DNA of 64,000 nt from Trileptium ribeirensis (taxonomy: Eukaryota > Nematoda > Enoplea > Enoplida > Thoracostomopsidae), in the NCBI GenBank assembly GCA_030248225.1, contig JASANE010005121.1, positions 62,001-126,000 of the forward strand, read 5' to 3'. The first letter of the stretch is position 1. Every line of letters begins with the position of its first letter. The position numbers were made by a program, and so were the translations under genes. Shown in pieces: positions 46,001 to 58,201 of the stretch. Under the pieces are notes generated by a model that searched no databases, was not told the DNA's origin, and saw nothing but the letters and a program-made list of their open reading frames with translations.

Positions 46001-49000
46001 AAAAAACTATTGATACCAGTAAAATCGCACAATTTATAATTGTAACATGAAAAGTTGCCTGCAGTTTTTTGATATCACACGTTTAAAATAAAACTCACTT
46101 TATTATGGTCGCTAGTTGAAAAAGGTTCGGAAACAGTAACTTGGGATATCAAATTTCTGTCGGTGACCAAAATTAAATCCAAAATATTAGATTTCCTTGT
46201 TGGATACTGTACACATTGATTTAGGCCCAATGAGTGAAACAATTCAGAAAATCTTTGCGTGGTAGCATCTGTTCTCGAGCTTTCTAACATAGGTAAATTG
46301 AAATCACCTAACACTACCAGATCGAAACCTTCAGCATCATGTTGCAGCTCGTTTATAAGCCAATCATCTGCATCATTTGAGCTAAGTGGCGAACGATATA
46401 TAAGGAAAAAATTAAGCGCCGCTTGTCTATAGTCATATTTACGTTAAGACTCTCAATGTATCCCTGACGTGAAGCCTTTGAAATGACGCTTATACCTATT
46501 TTACACTTTGATAGTATTAAACAGCCGCCGTGTCTTTTTCCAACTCTATCACAACGAAAAACATTGTATTTGTTACTCAGGCCTATCAAAGCATCTGAAA
46601 TTTCAGAATTTAACCACGTTGCTGTGGTAAAAACAACGTCCGGATTTGCAGATTCAAGCTCAAATGTTAACTCATCAAGCTTATTAGTCAACTCTTGCGC
46701 GTTAAAAAGTAAACATTTCGTAAAAGGGGTTTGTACCGTCGAGAAACTGTTTAAAAAATTGTCATCGATGACACCTCGTCCTACTGTGGGGGGTCCGTAT
46801 TCTCACCGGTTACAATTGCCCCGCGAGATATTTTTACGGATTCAGCCTCATTTCGCCTACGCTTTAGCTCACAACGCAATTTGTAATCTAGGTCGCGCTG
46901 ACGCTTGGTCAAATCAGGGCGAGCAAATATTCCGCTATATCTGGTAGACCGAACCGCCTCGCGAACTCCATTCAAAAAACTGCGTTGAGCGGTGTGTGTA
47001 TGAAATTTAACATTGACGATACGATTCCGACCAGAGTGTTCAGATCCGGACCGGAAGGTCTCACTGATTTCAGATCGGGCATTATTCATTTTATCACACA
47101 AATCATTTACAAAAGGTTCACACTTATCTTTTTCGTTCAACCCAACAATGACAAGATTTAATTTCTTTCCATTTGCTTCGATCGCTTCGGCTGCTGACTC
47201 TCGAGCTGCCTCGGTAATAGTAGGCAAAACGGCTTGAACGACTTTGGATACAATTCGCGCAATGACGTCTTCATCCAACGTTGGAGGAGCAGCAGGAGTG
47301 ACAGTTGCGGCAGAAAGTTTACTCTCAAAAGCTTTGATACGATCTTCCAAGGAATTTATTTTGGATTTACATGGAGAGCAATAAATAGTTATTAAACTTT
47401 TCGGTAATTTATTAATTTGTTTATAATTGGCATCGTCACAGCCATAGCATTTATAATGAATACTACTATTGCAACGTTCGCATTTAAGTGACCAGTCAAG
47501 TTCCTTGACGACAGATTTACAAACGGGACAGTTTTCAGAAGTACTAACACTTGAAGTACGACTACCAACCATGATGAGTCAATTTAGTCAGGACGTATAC
47601 TACGTAATTTTTAAGTACAATAATAATATAGTTCATATATAATTCAGAATAACAACCTGAATGTTATACCTTTTCAGGAGTTTCAGTGGTTTTACGGCCG
47701 GCGAGTCTGATTTTCAAAATGCAATTTGTCTTGATTTGTTTTGTTATGTATTGCGATGTGTGGAATACGTTAGTTTGGTTATTTAGAGTCCAGCAGTGCT
47801 ATTTTATGCATTTTCAGTGCTTTTCAACGGGTTTTTCGACGATGAACCCTTTTTCCGGAATATAGCTTGTCTTCAATATTTTGGTTACGTATAACCTTCA
47901 GGGCATCATTGTCTGTGTGTCAGTTTATGGTACGATGAAGACATGGCGTGGCCATTTAGAATCTTAAAGTAACTATACCCTTGCTTTTCAAGAGCTTAAC
48001 GTCTGAATGCGACGATCTTGTCACTTAGAATCCAATATGGTTGCATTCATCACATTTCAGGGTTTTTCAAGAGGTTAAAGTGTACCTTCGGCAAACCTAA
48101 TTTATCGAAAAAAATTCCTGCGGTCAATTATTTGATTATGTTTTGTTTTCTGCGTTGTCTGATAAGCTGTTTTATATACTATACGTTTTGTATCATGCAG
48201 AATAGGCGATGTTCTTTAACTCTTATCAAACCAGCATTATAAGGCTTCAGCGATCCACAATTAGGGTGGTATATACATCAAACACAAAACCTGTTACACG
48301 GGATTACACTTAATGGTTTCTTGTTGATAAAATCATAATCGCCCCGTTTAACCCTTGCTTGCGAGACAATGTATTTGCTTGGCATATTTGCAATTAATGA
48401 TGTGCAAATATCATGGAATTAGAACCGGAACCGGGAAAAAATTTGGTCAATTTATCTACAAACTTAAATATACATCTTGAAGTTTTCTAAAATAATTGTC
48501 TGTTGATGGAGTAGTTATATATAGATCATTGTCATTTCTATGTATCTTTAAATCAAGGAGTAACCGAAATTCCGGTTCCGGCTAAAACCGTGTTCCGGTT
48601 GCGGTTTAGGCAAAAGGCAAAACCCATAAATATACCGGAACCGGAATTCCGGTTTTAAAATTTTGTTTGAAATTTTCATATTTTTGCTTCATTTGTGCTC
48701 CATACATATATATGTAATGTACACAATGATCAAGTTCCAATATAATCAAACAAAGGAAAAGATTAATCGAGCAAATTGCCGTGTGAAACGCAAGTAGGAC
48801 ACGTAATTTCAGTACGAATTTTTTATCTTGACCCTGCAACAGTTTGTTGACAAAACAAAGCCACCTTGATGCCTGTAGCAGCTATTTTACGAATTCAGAT
48901 GTCTGCGGGGTGTGTTAGAATTAAACCGGTCTAACACAGCACGGATTATTTAAAAGTACTTAGCTGTACGCTTGGCTAACACAAATTGCGTCAAGCACAA

Positions 49001-52000
49001 GGCAGCGCGCATGCAAACTTTGTAACGCAGTGTACACTGAAGTAAAGCAACATGTCTGCAACACAGCCAGAAACTGCGTTCTTGGCAATGAACTGCATTT
49101 ATTGAAACTGTGCGAGCAATATAACAGTTTTGCTCGATTATAGCATTCTGGTCAGAAATTTATCGTAATCTAGCTGACGGACACTGGTTGTTCAACGGTA
49201 GCCTAAATAATGTCTCTGTGCACTGATCAGAAAATTATAATTTCCTTCCTATATTTTCCTTTAGAACCAAATATATATATATATCCATCATTTCAAGTTG
49301 CCTACAAAATAAGATGTAAGAAACGTATGTGTAGTAAATGGAGGCGATTGGAGAGAGACACACATTGGTTAGTGTACGCTCCATGCAAGCTTGTTTAGTT
49401 ACATATTAAATATTCAGTTTGACGCTATACGCGCAAGCTGTATAGTGGAAAGCATTTTTTTGCTCTGGGGGTCCAAAACTAACGTATTTGATCGAAAATG
49501 AACATTATTTGCTTTTTTAGTATCTTCAAAGTTCCAGAGAGACAATAATGCCATCGCAATATATATTAAGTTTAATGTAAAAGCTTTTTTAATACATTTT
49601 AAATCCACTGTGCCTTCATTTCTTCCTTTATCTGTATTACTATACATAAGTTTAGAAGACCAGGTTCCGGATCCGGTCTAAATGAACGGTTCCGGTTGCT
49701 GGTTCCGGTTCCTTTTATTCGCTGCTATGAATGTATGCAATAAAAATTTTTGTTTGAACCATTTTGTAACCCATTTTTTTAAAATTCTGGTTATACCACA
49801 AGGCGTGTATCCACGTTAGCTATATATTTGTATCAAGATTAATAGCACCTGTTCTCGGAGAGATGTCAGTAAAATATTATTTTAATAAGTTTATTTCATA
49901 TTTCTGATCAAATCGTGAACAGTTTACAGTATTATTAAATTATATTTAAATCAGACTAGTGAACATCAGTATTAATTATAATGTCGCAAGCCAATATGGT
50001 TTCATGTATTGTGGTCATTATGTGTTATCGCCTCTAACAGGTTTTATGTTTGATATATATATAGGAGTTAACGGACACTGATTATTCTGCATGCTAGAAA
50101 ACCTGTATTTAGGGAAGGAACCTAAAAATTTTTCGGTCCGGGCCGAGTAAGTCAGAAAATTTCAACTAACAAACATAAAAAATTTTTGTCCAAAAGCGCA
50201 CCAAATTTACTGACACTTATTTTTAGAGGCAATTTTGAATTATTTAAATCAGAGGAATATTATCATAACACAACGAATTCCATAGAAACTCTCACTGCCA
50301 AATCTATTTCGGAAAAAATTTGTGAATTTACAGTTCTAGTCAAAAAATTTTCAACGATGTGGGTCCTTCCACCTGTCCAGACTTGGATATAAAAGTCGGT
50401 TCTAACGCGTCCGCGGACATCACTACCTCTAATTACGTAGTGATGCAACCTGAGCAAATTTTTTGGTCCTGCCAATCCATCGACCGGTCCATGACCCACA
50501 CCGTCTTAATCAAAAACCTTCACTTAACAAACATAAAATATTTTGCCCAACAGTGTACCAAGATTGCTAAGGCTTATTTTAGAGGCAGTTTTGACGCACA
50601 TCACGGCTAGATAAATGTTATCGTGACACATGTTAAGGAATTTCACAGAAACTCTGAGTATCAAGTTCAATTTTGGAAATAATTTTGTGAATTTACAGTT
50701 CTGGTCAGGAAATTTTCAACGGTCTGGACCGGTTCAGAGCGGCAATTTTTAAAGGCGGTGTGGACCGGTCCGCGCACGTCACTATATTTGATAGATGTAA
50801 AACTTTTAATCACTTATCTGAACCATAAACAACGCATATTCAAATATAGATGGCACACGAAATTCTTTCGATAAATCAGGTTCACCCACAGGCGACTATA
50901 ATTCCCCTAAATCCCTTAAAGCAGTATGGTAGAGTAATTTTGGATTGTAGATGACCACACCACCGTATTCATCGAACCGAAAAATTATTTAGAGCGTTCT
51001 AAATGCTCTGACTGCAATATATTAACAAACAACTCAAGACAGAGTATATTCTGGTAATCGGGCTTACTTCCAATGAAAACCACTGTAAAGACATAAAATG
51101 TTAACGCTGGACTCTGTCTAGATAATCAAACCATCGTATTCAGCGTATATGCCGAAAAACCTAGATTGGACTATTCTTGGTGCCTTCACGCAACACAAAA
51201 AACAACTGAGGGCAAGCTATTTTCTAGAAATTGGGCTTACCGACCATAAACCCATTGAATACCTCTAAAGAGGCACGGAATGTTCGTGCCAGATGTTGAC
51301 CCAAAAACTACTGAAAATTTCGGATAATATATAAATGAAATATTAATGCTGGACCTTGGATAACCAAACCATCATATTTAGCATACATAACGTATAAATA
51401 GACCATGGTTGTTGCCATGGTGGTCCTATACTATATAATCAAACAAATAAGGATAGATTACATTTTGGAGATCGAGTTTGTCGACTGTAAAACCTTTGCA
51501 ACAGATGGAAACCTGCAATACAGCAGTAGAACACTATATATATAGCAAAACTGTATTTAGTATTTAGCATGCTTGATAACCTTATTAACAATTCTGGATA
51601 GTGCCTCATGAGTAGCCTGTGTCACGGGAGATCGGTTTTGAATCACTGAACCCTGTGTGGCCAGCTTTCACAAACCAGTTTTCGGTATTATTGACCCTGA
51701 AGATGCGGTCGAAGCTCTTAGCGTTCTACAAATACTCACATCGTTATCACTATTGCTCTTGAAAAATTTATCAAAATCCTTGCACCGGAAGAGGAGTTAT
51801 GAGTTTCACCAATAGAAAAAAATTATTCATGGTTTTTCCTAACTCGCTGAGTGGAAACTGCGCTCGGCTCCTAATAACAAAACTGAAGCAAAAGGGAGAA
51901 ATAGCTGTGCGATAAGCTAGTAAACCAAATTTACAGAAACCAGAGCCCACAACGGGAACCTTAAGTTTTAAACGGAACCGGAACCTGGTCGTGTACATTA

Positions 52001-55000
52001 TATACGTATAGTAAAAGACGAAGGAAGAAATTAAGTGTATATATACTGAGGATTTAAAATGCATTAATACAATTTTTATATTCAACTCGATGTAATGCAA
52101 TGATATTATTGTCGCTTTGGTACCTTAAAGAGACTGAGTAATTTTAGAAATGATTTATTTAGCAATCGATATGTGGTGTATCTGTTTGTGCGGTCCGTCA
52201 GCGTAACAAAAATGCATTACACTATATATTCCATCCGTAAACTGGGTCGAATTGAATGTTCTCATCCAGCATGGAGCGTAGAGTAGACAATTTCGTTCTG
52301 TATTACAGCGTTTTGTTAAGTTAAACTAAACAGGAATAATTCCCACAGTGTTAAGTTGAAAATCCTTACTGAAATTATATATTCGTTATAACTAGTAGCT
52401 TGTCTTATCGCCAAAATAGTTAATTCTGAGCATTGAATATGTAATTTATAGAGACGTGCGCAGATATTTTGAGCATCGACATACTTAGTGAGACGAACAC
52501 TATTAGCCATTTTGCTTGAAAATTTGAGATTATATATCCCTTATTGTACCCGTAGCAAGTACATATAGGATAAAATAGTAAACGTAATAAATTACAAAAA
52601 GTAACAACAGGCAAAGTATTTAGTATCTTATTTGTGTGTATATGTGTTTCTACTAACTATTTAATCAATTTATAATAAGTATCACGCTTTAGGCAAATGA
52701 TGTCAAATTAACCATACAAAAAGCTCGCTAGCTAAAAAATTATGTAATTAGTAACATCAATTAGTTACCTAGTTAGCAGCCATGATAAAATCAGAGCTTT
52801 AAAAGCCACATATTCATAATCAGTGACATCGAAAACCCTCGAGCGCAACAAATTAGCAATTTTGAAGTGATTTAAATGCATAAAATTACTTAATTAGCTA
52901 GTCAATTAATCAACTAATAAACATATACGGCCAGGTTTTATGGGTTCAGAAATTTCATATTTGTGATCAGCGACATAGAAAACCCCGGGGTGGAATTTAT
53001 TTTTAATTTTTGAGCACTTGAAAATTTTCAAAAAATTAGCCAATAAATTAATAATTACTTAGTATTTAGCTAATTAACTAACTAATTAGCTTGTTTTCAA
53101 CTTCCCCTCGAATAGTAAACAAGCACCAGATTCACAAGCACCACGGCGAGATGTAGTATACGTATGCACCAAAATAATAGCTTTACACTAAATATTTATT
53201 TAAAAATGTGCAATTTTTGTTTGAAAATTTTAAAAATAGGCTATCACGCTTAACGATTTAGGTATATAATTACTAATTAACTAATGCAAATTTTGACAAA
53301 ATCTATGTCTTGCACCTGCCCGATATTGTCCTTTAACAAAAAGTTTTTTTTTAAATCGGCGCAGTAGTTATTGAAAAGTTAAACGGACGGACAGACTGTG
53401 TCGAACTTTCTCTCACTGACGAAAACAAAAACGCTTCGTTTCTATCCGCTTAATAATTTCAAAAACTCTATATGGCTCTAGCGGTTGCGGAGATACCATT
53501 TCCTTATATTCTGGGTTCCATACGCCCTTTTTTACCCAACCTTGCAGTGTAAATAACTGCAATAACGGCATATCGTTTTCAGCTACATAGAGAATTATTG
53601 TTTTAAAAAATACACCAAAACCCCCATTTACCCCGAGCGGTTGCGCAGATATTATCGTTTTCGTGTTTAAAAACTCATTTTAACCCGAATCATGCATCCT
53701 AAAAGAATCTCGTAGCAAAGCAGTAGTAAGCCTTTATAATAGTTTAACAAAAATATAATGTTAAAATTGTTCTAAAAATGAACCCAATTTGACTCAGATA
53801 TCTACAACGGTTGTCGGGTTACAACAAGTAACGTGATTTCTTGGAGTTCCTTGGTACCCGAGCCGTTTGACTGCTTTTTCGTAAGTAAGATGTAATAATT
53901 GGGCTTCGCACCTAAACAACGTTCACAAAAAGAAATTTCAAGCTTTCAAATGATCTATTCCATTAGTTATATGGGTCACCCCGAAAACCCAGTAATGCAC
54001 TACACTTTCTCATTTACATTTTAGAATGGTATTTGTTGACGTAAAATTTTGTGTTGTTTGGTTATATTTGAACTTGGTCACTGTGTGTATATAAAACGTA
54101 TGTTTAGACCACGACTACAGCAACTAACGTGGAAAAACATTTTTTTAACCGGGATCCGGTATACTTTTGGCTTTTCGCCGGAGCTGCAACGGTAACAAGA
54201 TTCTTATCGGATACGGCACTGGAATTTCTATTATTCCTTAATAGATATATACGTAGATTGACTTCTTCGCGCTATTAAAATAATATACGTGAGATTTTAA
54301 ACTGAGAGCCCTTGCCGCCACCCGCAAATAGGTAACGTACTTGACCTGTGCATAGTGGCGGATTCCTCTTTTCAGATCGCCCCACGTTCGTCCCCTTATG
54401 TTCAAATAAATTTATGATGTATTTATTTTTCTAAATGAATGCTTTATGTTTACTAAATATTTATTACTATTAACGCTAATTCATAGCCTGAAAGCAGTTG
54501 GGCAACAGTTAAAAGTATATATCTGAAAATAAGAAAATATGTTTGATATAGAACAAGGTTTTATTCCCCTTTACGTTGAAATGGTCCAAGCATTGCTATG
54601 GGTTCCCGAGGTTCCCCGATTTTAGACGCTTTGGGCAGGCTAGAGAATACCATGACTGATTTTTCCCAGGCAACATCTGCAAAACGCGCCACAGGTTAAG
54701 TTGGGGTTATAAAATTGTATTTTGTCATGTTTTCCATGCTTTCACAATATGTAAGTCGTTTCTTACTGAAAATATGTATTTATACAGGTAGTAATTCATT
54801 TTACTCAGGATTATGTTATATATAAATAGACGTAATATAAGTTTTGTTATATCGATTTTTGCTAGGACCATTATCTTTGATTTCATTTCTAAATACCTCT
54901 AGGTACTTGGGGCAAGCCTGTAAGGACAGTAAAAATTTACCTGCGGCGCGACCTATGGGGAGCCATATAATCTGGGGTGTCCTACTGCCTCTGTGGCGAA

Positions 55001-56372
55001 GGCTATGCGGAGAAAATGGCCAACGGCCAAAAACGAAGTCGTCAGAACATGGTCAGTTATCTTCCGACGACTTAACAACATCACAAAACTTTTGTTCATT
55101 TATTAATGTAGGTGATATAACACACAAAGGTTTCGAGAAGAAGCGACATCAACTACTGAAGCCGTATATTAGTTCCAAAGAAGGTATGTTTACGTATTAT
55201 GGTGTGTTTTATAATTAAAACTTTTGATTAATGTACATGTACACTGTTCATATTTTAACAGTATACTTGGAATTTGGGTTCGCCATTCGCTAAGACCAAT
55301 AACAACGACGCTCTACAATGTCTTTGTAAGAAGCAACGTATAAGCTATAAGAGCATAGGTGTCGATAAGGGTACAGTTATCAGCCCCTAATGGTCGGACC
55401 CCATCTGAAGGCTCCGCACCCTTGCCCCCGCTGCGCGCCAACATCCCGCGGAAAGCTTTTGCAAAAACTTGGATAATATTCGGAAAAATTGGGGTAAAAT
55501 TAACAAAAAATGTCGGGGGAGGGAGGTCTAGCGACTAACTGCTTACCTCCTACACGAAGACCCCTCCACCCACAGTCTACCACCCCAAAGCCGACGGACC
55601 TTGAACACCTACGTATTACACCAATAATAACGTAAACTATCGTAATCTACCCTCGAGTTAGTAATGTTTTTAGTTAATGTGATAATTTTATCGACATCTT
55701 TTTTGTATAACCGCATTTTTGGTTGCTCTTAGTATCCAAAATTTTCTCCATAAATGTATAATTTCATGTACCATTCGATCCGCATTGACTAGATTAGTCG
55801 CATGGTCATTAATCAGCTGAATTGGTTCATGGGTTAATGGCTTAGGCATAGCCATAGCTAAACTATCGATGTGTCTTCAAATTTGGCCTGGGGGGGGTAA
55901 AGTAGAAGACCCCTTCGCAGTAGTGGTCACCGTTGTCCAAGAATTTTGCGGGTTTCGGCGTTTCGACCTTAACAAATTTTTTCATTAATAGTATTTTGTT
56001 GTATGTGCGTATTTTTGCTTCGACTTATTCTGAGTTTAAGCGGATACATGTAATTTTAACGGATTTTGTGGCAGTGTTGGGTAACGTATTGCCTATAATA
56101 CATATTGTATATTTTTAGGTGAGCGTTGCAATAGCATAAATGCATGCTGCTTTGGCTAATTTCAGGGTGGTATTTTGTAAATCTATTTTAATGCCGTTAT
56201 ATTCGCAAAATTCTGATAATTCAACTCAATCAGTGTATCAATGCTTTCTCAACAGAAATTTAATTGTGCATCAATTAATATTTTTAAGGAAAAAGTCAAG
56301 CAAGTCCCACAACGCGTGCACATCGTCGACAGCAGCGAAGGGTCACGCGGGACGAAAATCGATATCATTCAG
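42972..56372 (+). CDS. DIP2: DIP2 (disco-interacting protein 2), first three coding exons, 3' partial
   Basis: Joining 42972-43047, 55112-55183 and 56289-56372 gives 77 codons plus one base. All junctions are phase 1 with GT-AG borders. The product starts [20 protein letters not shown], continues [20 protein letters not shown], and reaches [10 protein letters not shown]. This is the DMAP1-binding domain that opens DIP2 proteins (the ELSEGDIT.KG.EKKR signature and the later RDE.(F/Y)RS block are diagnostic). DIP2 proteins are large, about 1,500 residues, with two adenylate-forming (AMP-binding-like) domains. They act in lipid/acyl-CoA-linked metabolism and neuronal development in animals. Those domains must lie past base 64000; I searched the rest of the window for the next exon and did not find it. 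Intron 1 is about 12.1 kb and carries LINE B in antisense. Confidence 0.87.
43290..43440 (-). repeat. Dispersed repeat family, copy 2 (DIP2 intron 1)
   Basis: The reverse complement contains ataactcatgag, gacagacaaaaagaaatt, and ggaaactaagttcgcttcgc in the same order as 14640-14760. It is a shorter, diverged, inverted copy. Confidence 0.45.
44004..46770 (-). pseudogene. LINE B ORF2 (endonuclease-reverse transcriptase), frameshifted
   Basis: Endonuclease pieces: [34 protein letters not shown] and SDHNKVSF. The catalytic Glu expected in T-E-T-W is Ala (codon GCA). RT pieces: [56 protein letters not shown] and, after a frameshift near 44840, [11 protein letters not shown]. The C-terminal block runs from [16 protein letters not shown], through an in-frame TGA near 44266, to [19 protein letters not shown]. 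Several further frameshifts lie at 45420, 46050 and 46340. RT catalytic Asp residues remain, but the endonuclease residue is lost, so this protein could not have nicked DNA normally. Confidence 0.85.
46781..47572 (-). CDS. LINE B ORF1, PHD-type zinc finger protein, intact
   Basis: An uninterrupted frame of 263 codons from the ATG at 47572. Residues 15-70 carry [21 protein letters not shown], and CSPC, a complete PHD/RING-like Cys4-His-Cys3 pattern. A short coiled-coil-like stretch ([16 protein letters not shown]) follows, then an Ala-rich linker and a C-terminal domain ([48 protein letters not shown]) typical of CR1-group ORF1 nucleic-acid-binding proteins. It would coat the LINE RNA. Its integrity contrasts with the decayed ORF2 beside it. 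Confidence 0.85.
   Translation of the reverse strand: MVGSRTSSVSTSENCPVCKSVVKELDWSLKCERCNSSIHYKCYGCDDANYKQINKLPKSLITIYCSPCKSKINSLEDRIKAFESKLSAATVTPAAPPTLDEDVIARIVSKVVQAVLPTITEAARESAAEAIEANGKKLNLVIVGLNEKDKCEPFVNDLCDKMNNARSEISETFRSGSEHSGRNRIVNVKFHTHTAQRSFLNGVREAVRSTRYSGIFARPDLTKRQRDLDYKLRCELKRRRNEAESVKISRGAIVTGENTDPPQ
47601..50109. other. DIP2 intron 1 sequence with ccggttccgg-type repeat words
   Basis: No gene is seen. Clusters of ggttccggttccgg and its complement occur at about 48420-48435, 48560-48660, 49665-49715 and again at 51970-51985. They look like scattered ends of decayed DNA-transposon remnants, but I could not delimit an element. Confidence 0.4.
50110..50425. mobile_element. hAT-like MITE, copy 2
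   Basis: It is homologous throughout to 22938-23278 and 50438-50786 (shared words: acttatttttagaggcaatttt, gaaactct, tgtgaatttacagttct, ggacatcacta). Its left end is diverged (TAGGGAAGG for TAGTGATGC). Flanks CCTGTATT and CCTCTAAT match at 6 of 8 bases, a decayed 8-bp target duplication. Confidence 0.68.
50438..50786. mobile_element. hAT-like MITE, copy 3
   Basis: It begins TAGTGATGCAACCTGAG, identical over 17 bases to the start of the 22.9 kb copy, and ends CGTCACTA. It lies 12 bp downstream of copy 2 in the same orientation. No matching flanks were seen, so the pair may have arisen by tandem duplication and not by two insertions. Confidence 0.7.
50790..52808. other. DIP2 intron 1 sequence, diverged repeats, no gene
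   Basis: From 50930 to 51600 it shares the atcgtattcagc motif and neighbouring words with 13660-14270. The rest is AT-rich without recognisable features. Confidence 0.35.
52809..53102. repeat. Imperfect tandem repeat, two units of 147 bp
   Basis: Both units start catatt, continue with gatcag(t/c)gacat and gaaaaccc, and end in a run of taattag/attaactaa words. Units are 52809-52955 and 52956-53102. A preceding partial unit with the same taattag tail lies at 52730-52790. Confidence 0.6.
53465..53645 (+). repeat. Dispersed repeat, copy 1 of a pair with 63430-63615
   Basis: Shared ordered words: gcggttg(c/t)gg(a/c)gata, acccaacc, gtaaataa, gcggtatatc or cggcatatcg, and cagctacatagagaat. Both copies are in the same orientation, about 10 kb apart. 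Diverged and non-coding. Confidence 0.55.
53646..55111. other. End of DIP2 intron 1, no gene seen
   Basis: AT-rich intronic sequence leading to the exon 2 acceptor. No conserved exon or intact element is recognised. Confidence 0.35.
55112..55183 (+). CDS. DIP2: DIP2 exon 2
   Basis: The acceptor ttattaatgtag precedes 55112. The split Gly plus [19 protein letters not shown] and SSKE fill the exon, which ends in phase 1 before GTATGT. This is the most conserved part of the DMAP1-binding domain. It was visible only inside a longer chance frame (54844-55218). Confidence 0.9.
56289..56372 (+). CDS. DIP2: DIP2 exon 3
   Basis: The acceptor tttttaag precedes 56289 and the donor GTAAAT follows 56372, both phase 1. 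The exon encodes [20 protein letters not shown] and DENRYHS. The end matches the family's S/T-R-D-E-x-F/Y-x-S block just before the conserved Asp-Val-His. The frame is confirmed by phase; the first half is variable in the family. Confidence 0.78.
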
Positions 56373-57026
56373 GTAAATACTGGCTTTATTAATACATGAG
56401 GTACAGATTCTTACTGTTAAAAGTATTTGACATAATTAAACGTTAAAACTGCTTTACCAGTTTGAGTTATCCATGGTTTTGTTGATGCCGTAAATGAGTC
56501 CTATTGGTGCTGTTTCAGAGATAGTTTTATTAAGATCAAACATTTGTGACAGTATTGAAATTAAAAAACCATTCGGATAAGTAGTAAATATAAATATGGC
56601 AGGGTAGTTTTTTGAGATTGATTGCAAGCGCCAACAAATGTAAGCGTCTTACTCGAGAATGCAGCAAGATGTCGAACAATGTAGTAAAATGTCGAAATGT
56701 ATTGGGAGAAAATATGTATTCAATCGCATGGCGGGGTGCTTACTGAATTGCAATCAAGATCTTAAATCAGATTGTAACCGTGTCAGTCAAGTATAATTTT
56801 ATGTCCGTTATAATAGGTTACGATCTCTGTAACAGTGTACGAATAATTGTATCGCCGCAGTTGTGTTATAGACGTAGGAGGGTTGACATCTATTGGCCAA
56901 CTTCCAGCGCACCACCACCGCCCGGAAAGTCTGACCTTTAAATTTTTTAGCCTGAGAAAGTTTCATTGGCCAGTGCAATTTGGTGCAAATTTCGCTAGCG
57001 TAATTTTGGAACTGATAGGTGTCCGT

Positions 57027-57380
57027 GGGGGTAAGGGTTAAACCTCCCTCAAGCCATGTTTACCACACTGCACCGCCTCGCGACTGGGAGAATTTTGAAG
57101 AACATTTGCATAAGTTAGAAAAAATGATGAAACTTGGCAAACATTATAGAAAAATGTATTTACTGTATACATGCAACTTAGCCAAGTTTTGTTACATGAC
57201 ACTGATATACAGCTTGGGAAGTCATTGACCTCCGTAGGATTTGAATTATTGCATATTGCTTTTGATGGATATTTTCTTTTTTTGCGAGCAATGTTGACAA
57301 ATTCTGTATTTTATTGGCTGCTTTCATGTAAATATTTTGCAGGGGCTTTAAGGGGGGGTTGACTCTCCATAGCAACCAGG
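57027..57380. repeat. Probable MITE remnant with C-rich inverted ends
   Basis: gttaaacctccctcaagcc near the left end pairs imperfectly with ggctttaagggggggttgac near the right end (57344-57362). Length and C-run ends resemble the 41.5 kb MITE. The open frame 57019-57228 lies inside it and is unlikely to be a gene. Confidence 0.45.
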
Positions 57381-58201
57381 GGATGCCGGATTTTGCAAAA
57401 TAAATTATTTCAAAAATTAAAAAACATAAAAATTCATTGCCATTATAATTACTACAATAACTAATAATTGGCTTTATGAATGCTGTCAACATATATCTGG
57501 TTGATAAATGTAACTGTGAGGGTTATTTTACGTACTTTTTTAGTTTAAAAATTTTTCAATGCCATTTTAGAAAAAAATATTGCCAATTTCCTTTTGTCAA
57601 ATGGAGAGCGTATATATATATGTTGTCATAATTTATTCTATAAACACGTATTGCTTAAATATAATACGATTCACTTCGTCCCCCGTCATTTTAGATCAGT
57701 TCTTTAAACAACCGATTAAATTGATGTCACCAAAAACGCATGAACTATTAACGTTTAATACTAGCTAGGTGTTCAACACTGGTATTGTGTTTTTGTTCGT
57801 TTTGCCATTGCGCGATATGCGATTTCAATGTTTTGATTATATACATTTATTTTTTTAGAAGTTAAATTTTGTATGTTTTTTGGTTGTTACCGCTGAGCTG
57901 TTGATTTAATACTTAACCCTTGCTGGCGCATTAGTTCCATTGTTGTAAGACTACGGGGTGTTTATCAGTACTACTACTGTGCCATATCCTTGCCTTGTCA
58001 ACAACCTTCCGAAATGTGGGGCGATGTTAATTTTCTGAGTGAAATTTTGAAGTGTGGAGTGCAAGCTTTTGTTCCATACGATACATATTTTCAGGTGCTT
58101 TTAGCTGTCGCATAAATATTTTCAACAGGTTTGAAACATCATTTTAGCATTAGAAATAGTAGCAATTAATGCAGAAATATGCCTTTAGCGACATTAATAA
58201 A

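Larger units (their letters stand above)
43706..47600 (-). mobile_element. LINE B, CR1/Jockey-type retrotransposon inside DIP2 intron 1
   Basis: A nearly complete element antisense to DIP2: an intact zinc-finger ORF1 (46781-47572), a broken ORF2 (44004 to about 46770), about 300 bp of 3' UTR, and a terminal (CTA)n microsatellite on the minus strand (43706-43722, seen as gtagtagtagtag on plus). Short 3' microsatellite tails are usual for CR1-group LINEs. The 5' end is uncertain by some tens of bases. Sequence differs from LINE A. Confidence 0.88.

Noticed and set aside
57019..57228. Possible extra DIP2 exon or gene (frame with APPRDWENFEEHLHKLEKMMK)
   Set aside because: It looks protein-like but does not match the next expected DIP2 segment, and it lies inside a MITE-like inverted repeat.
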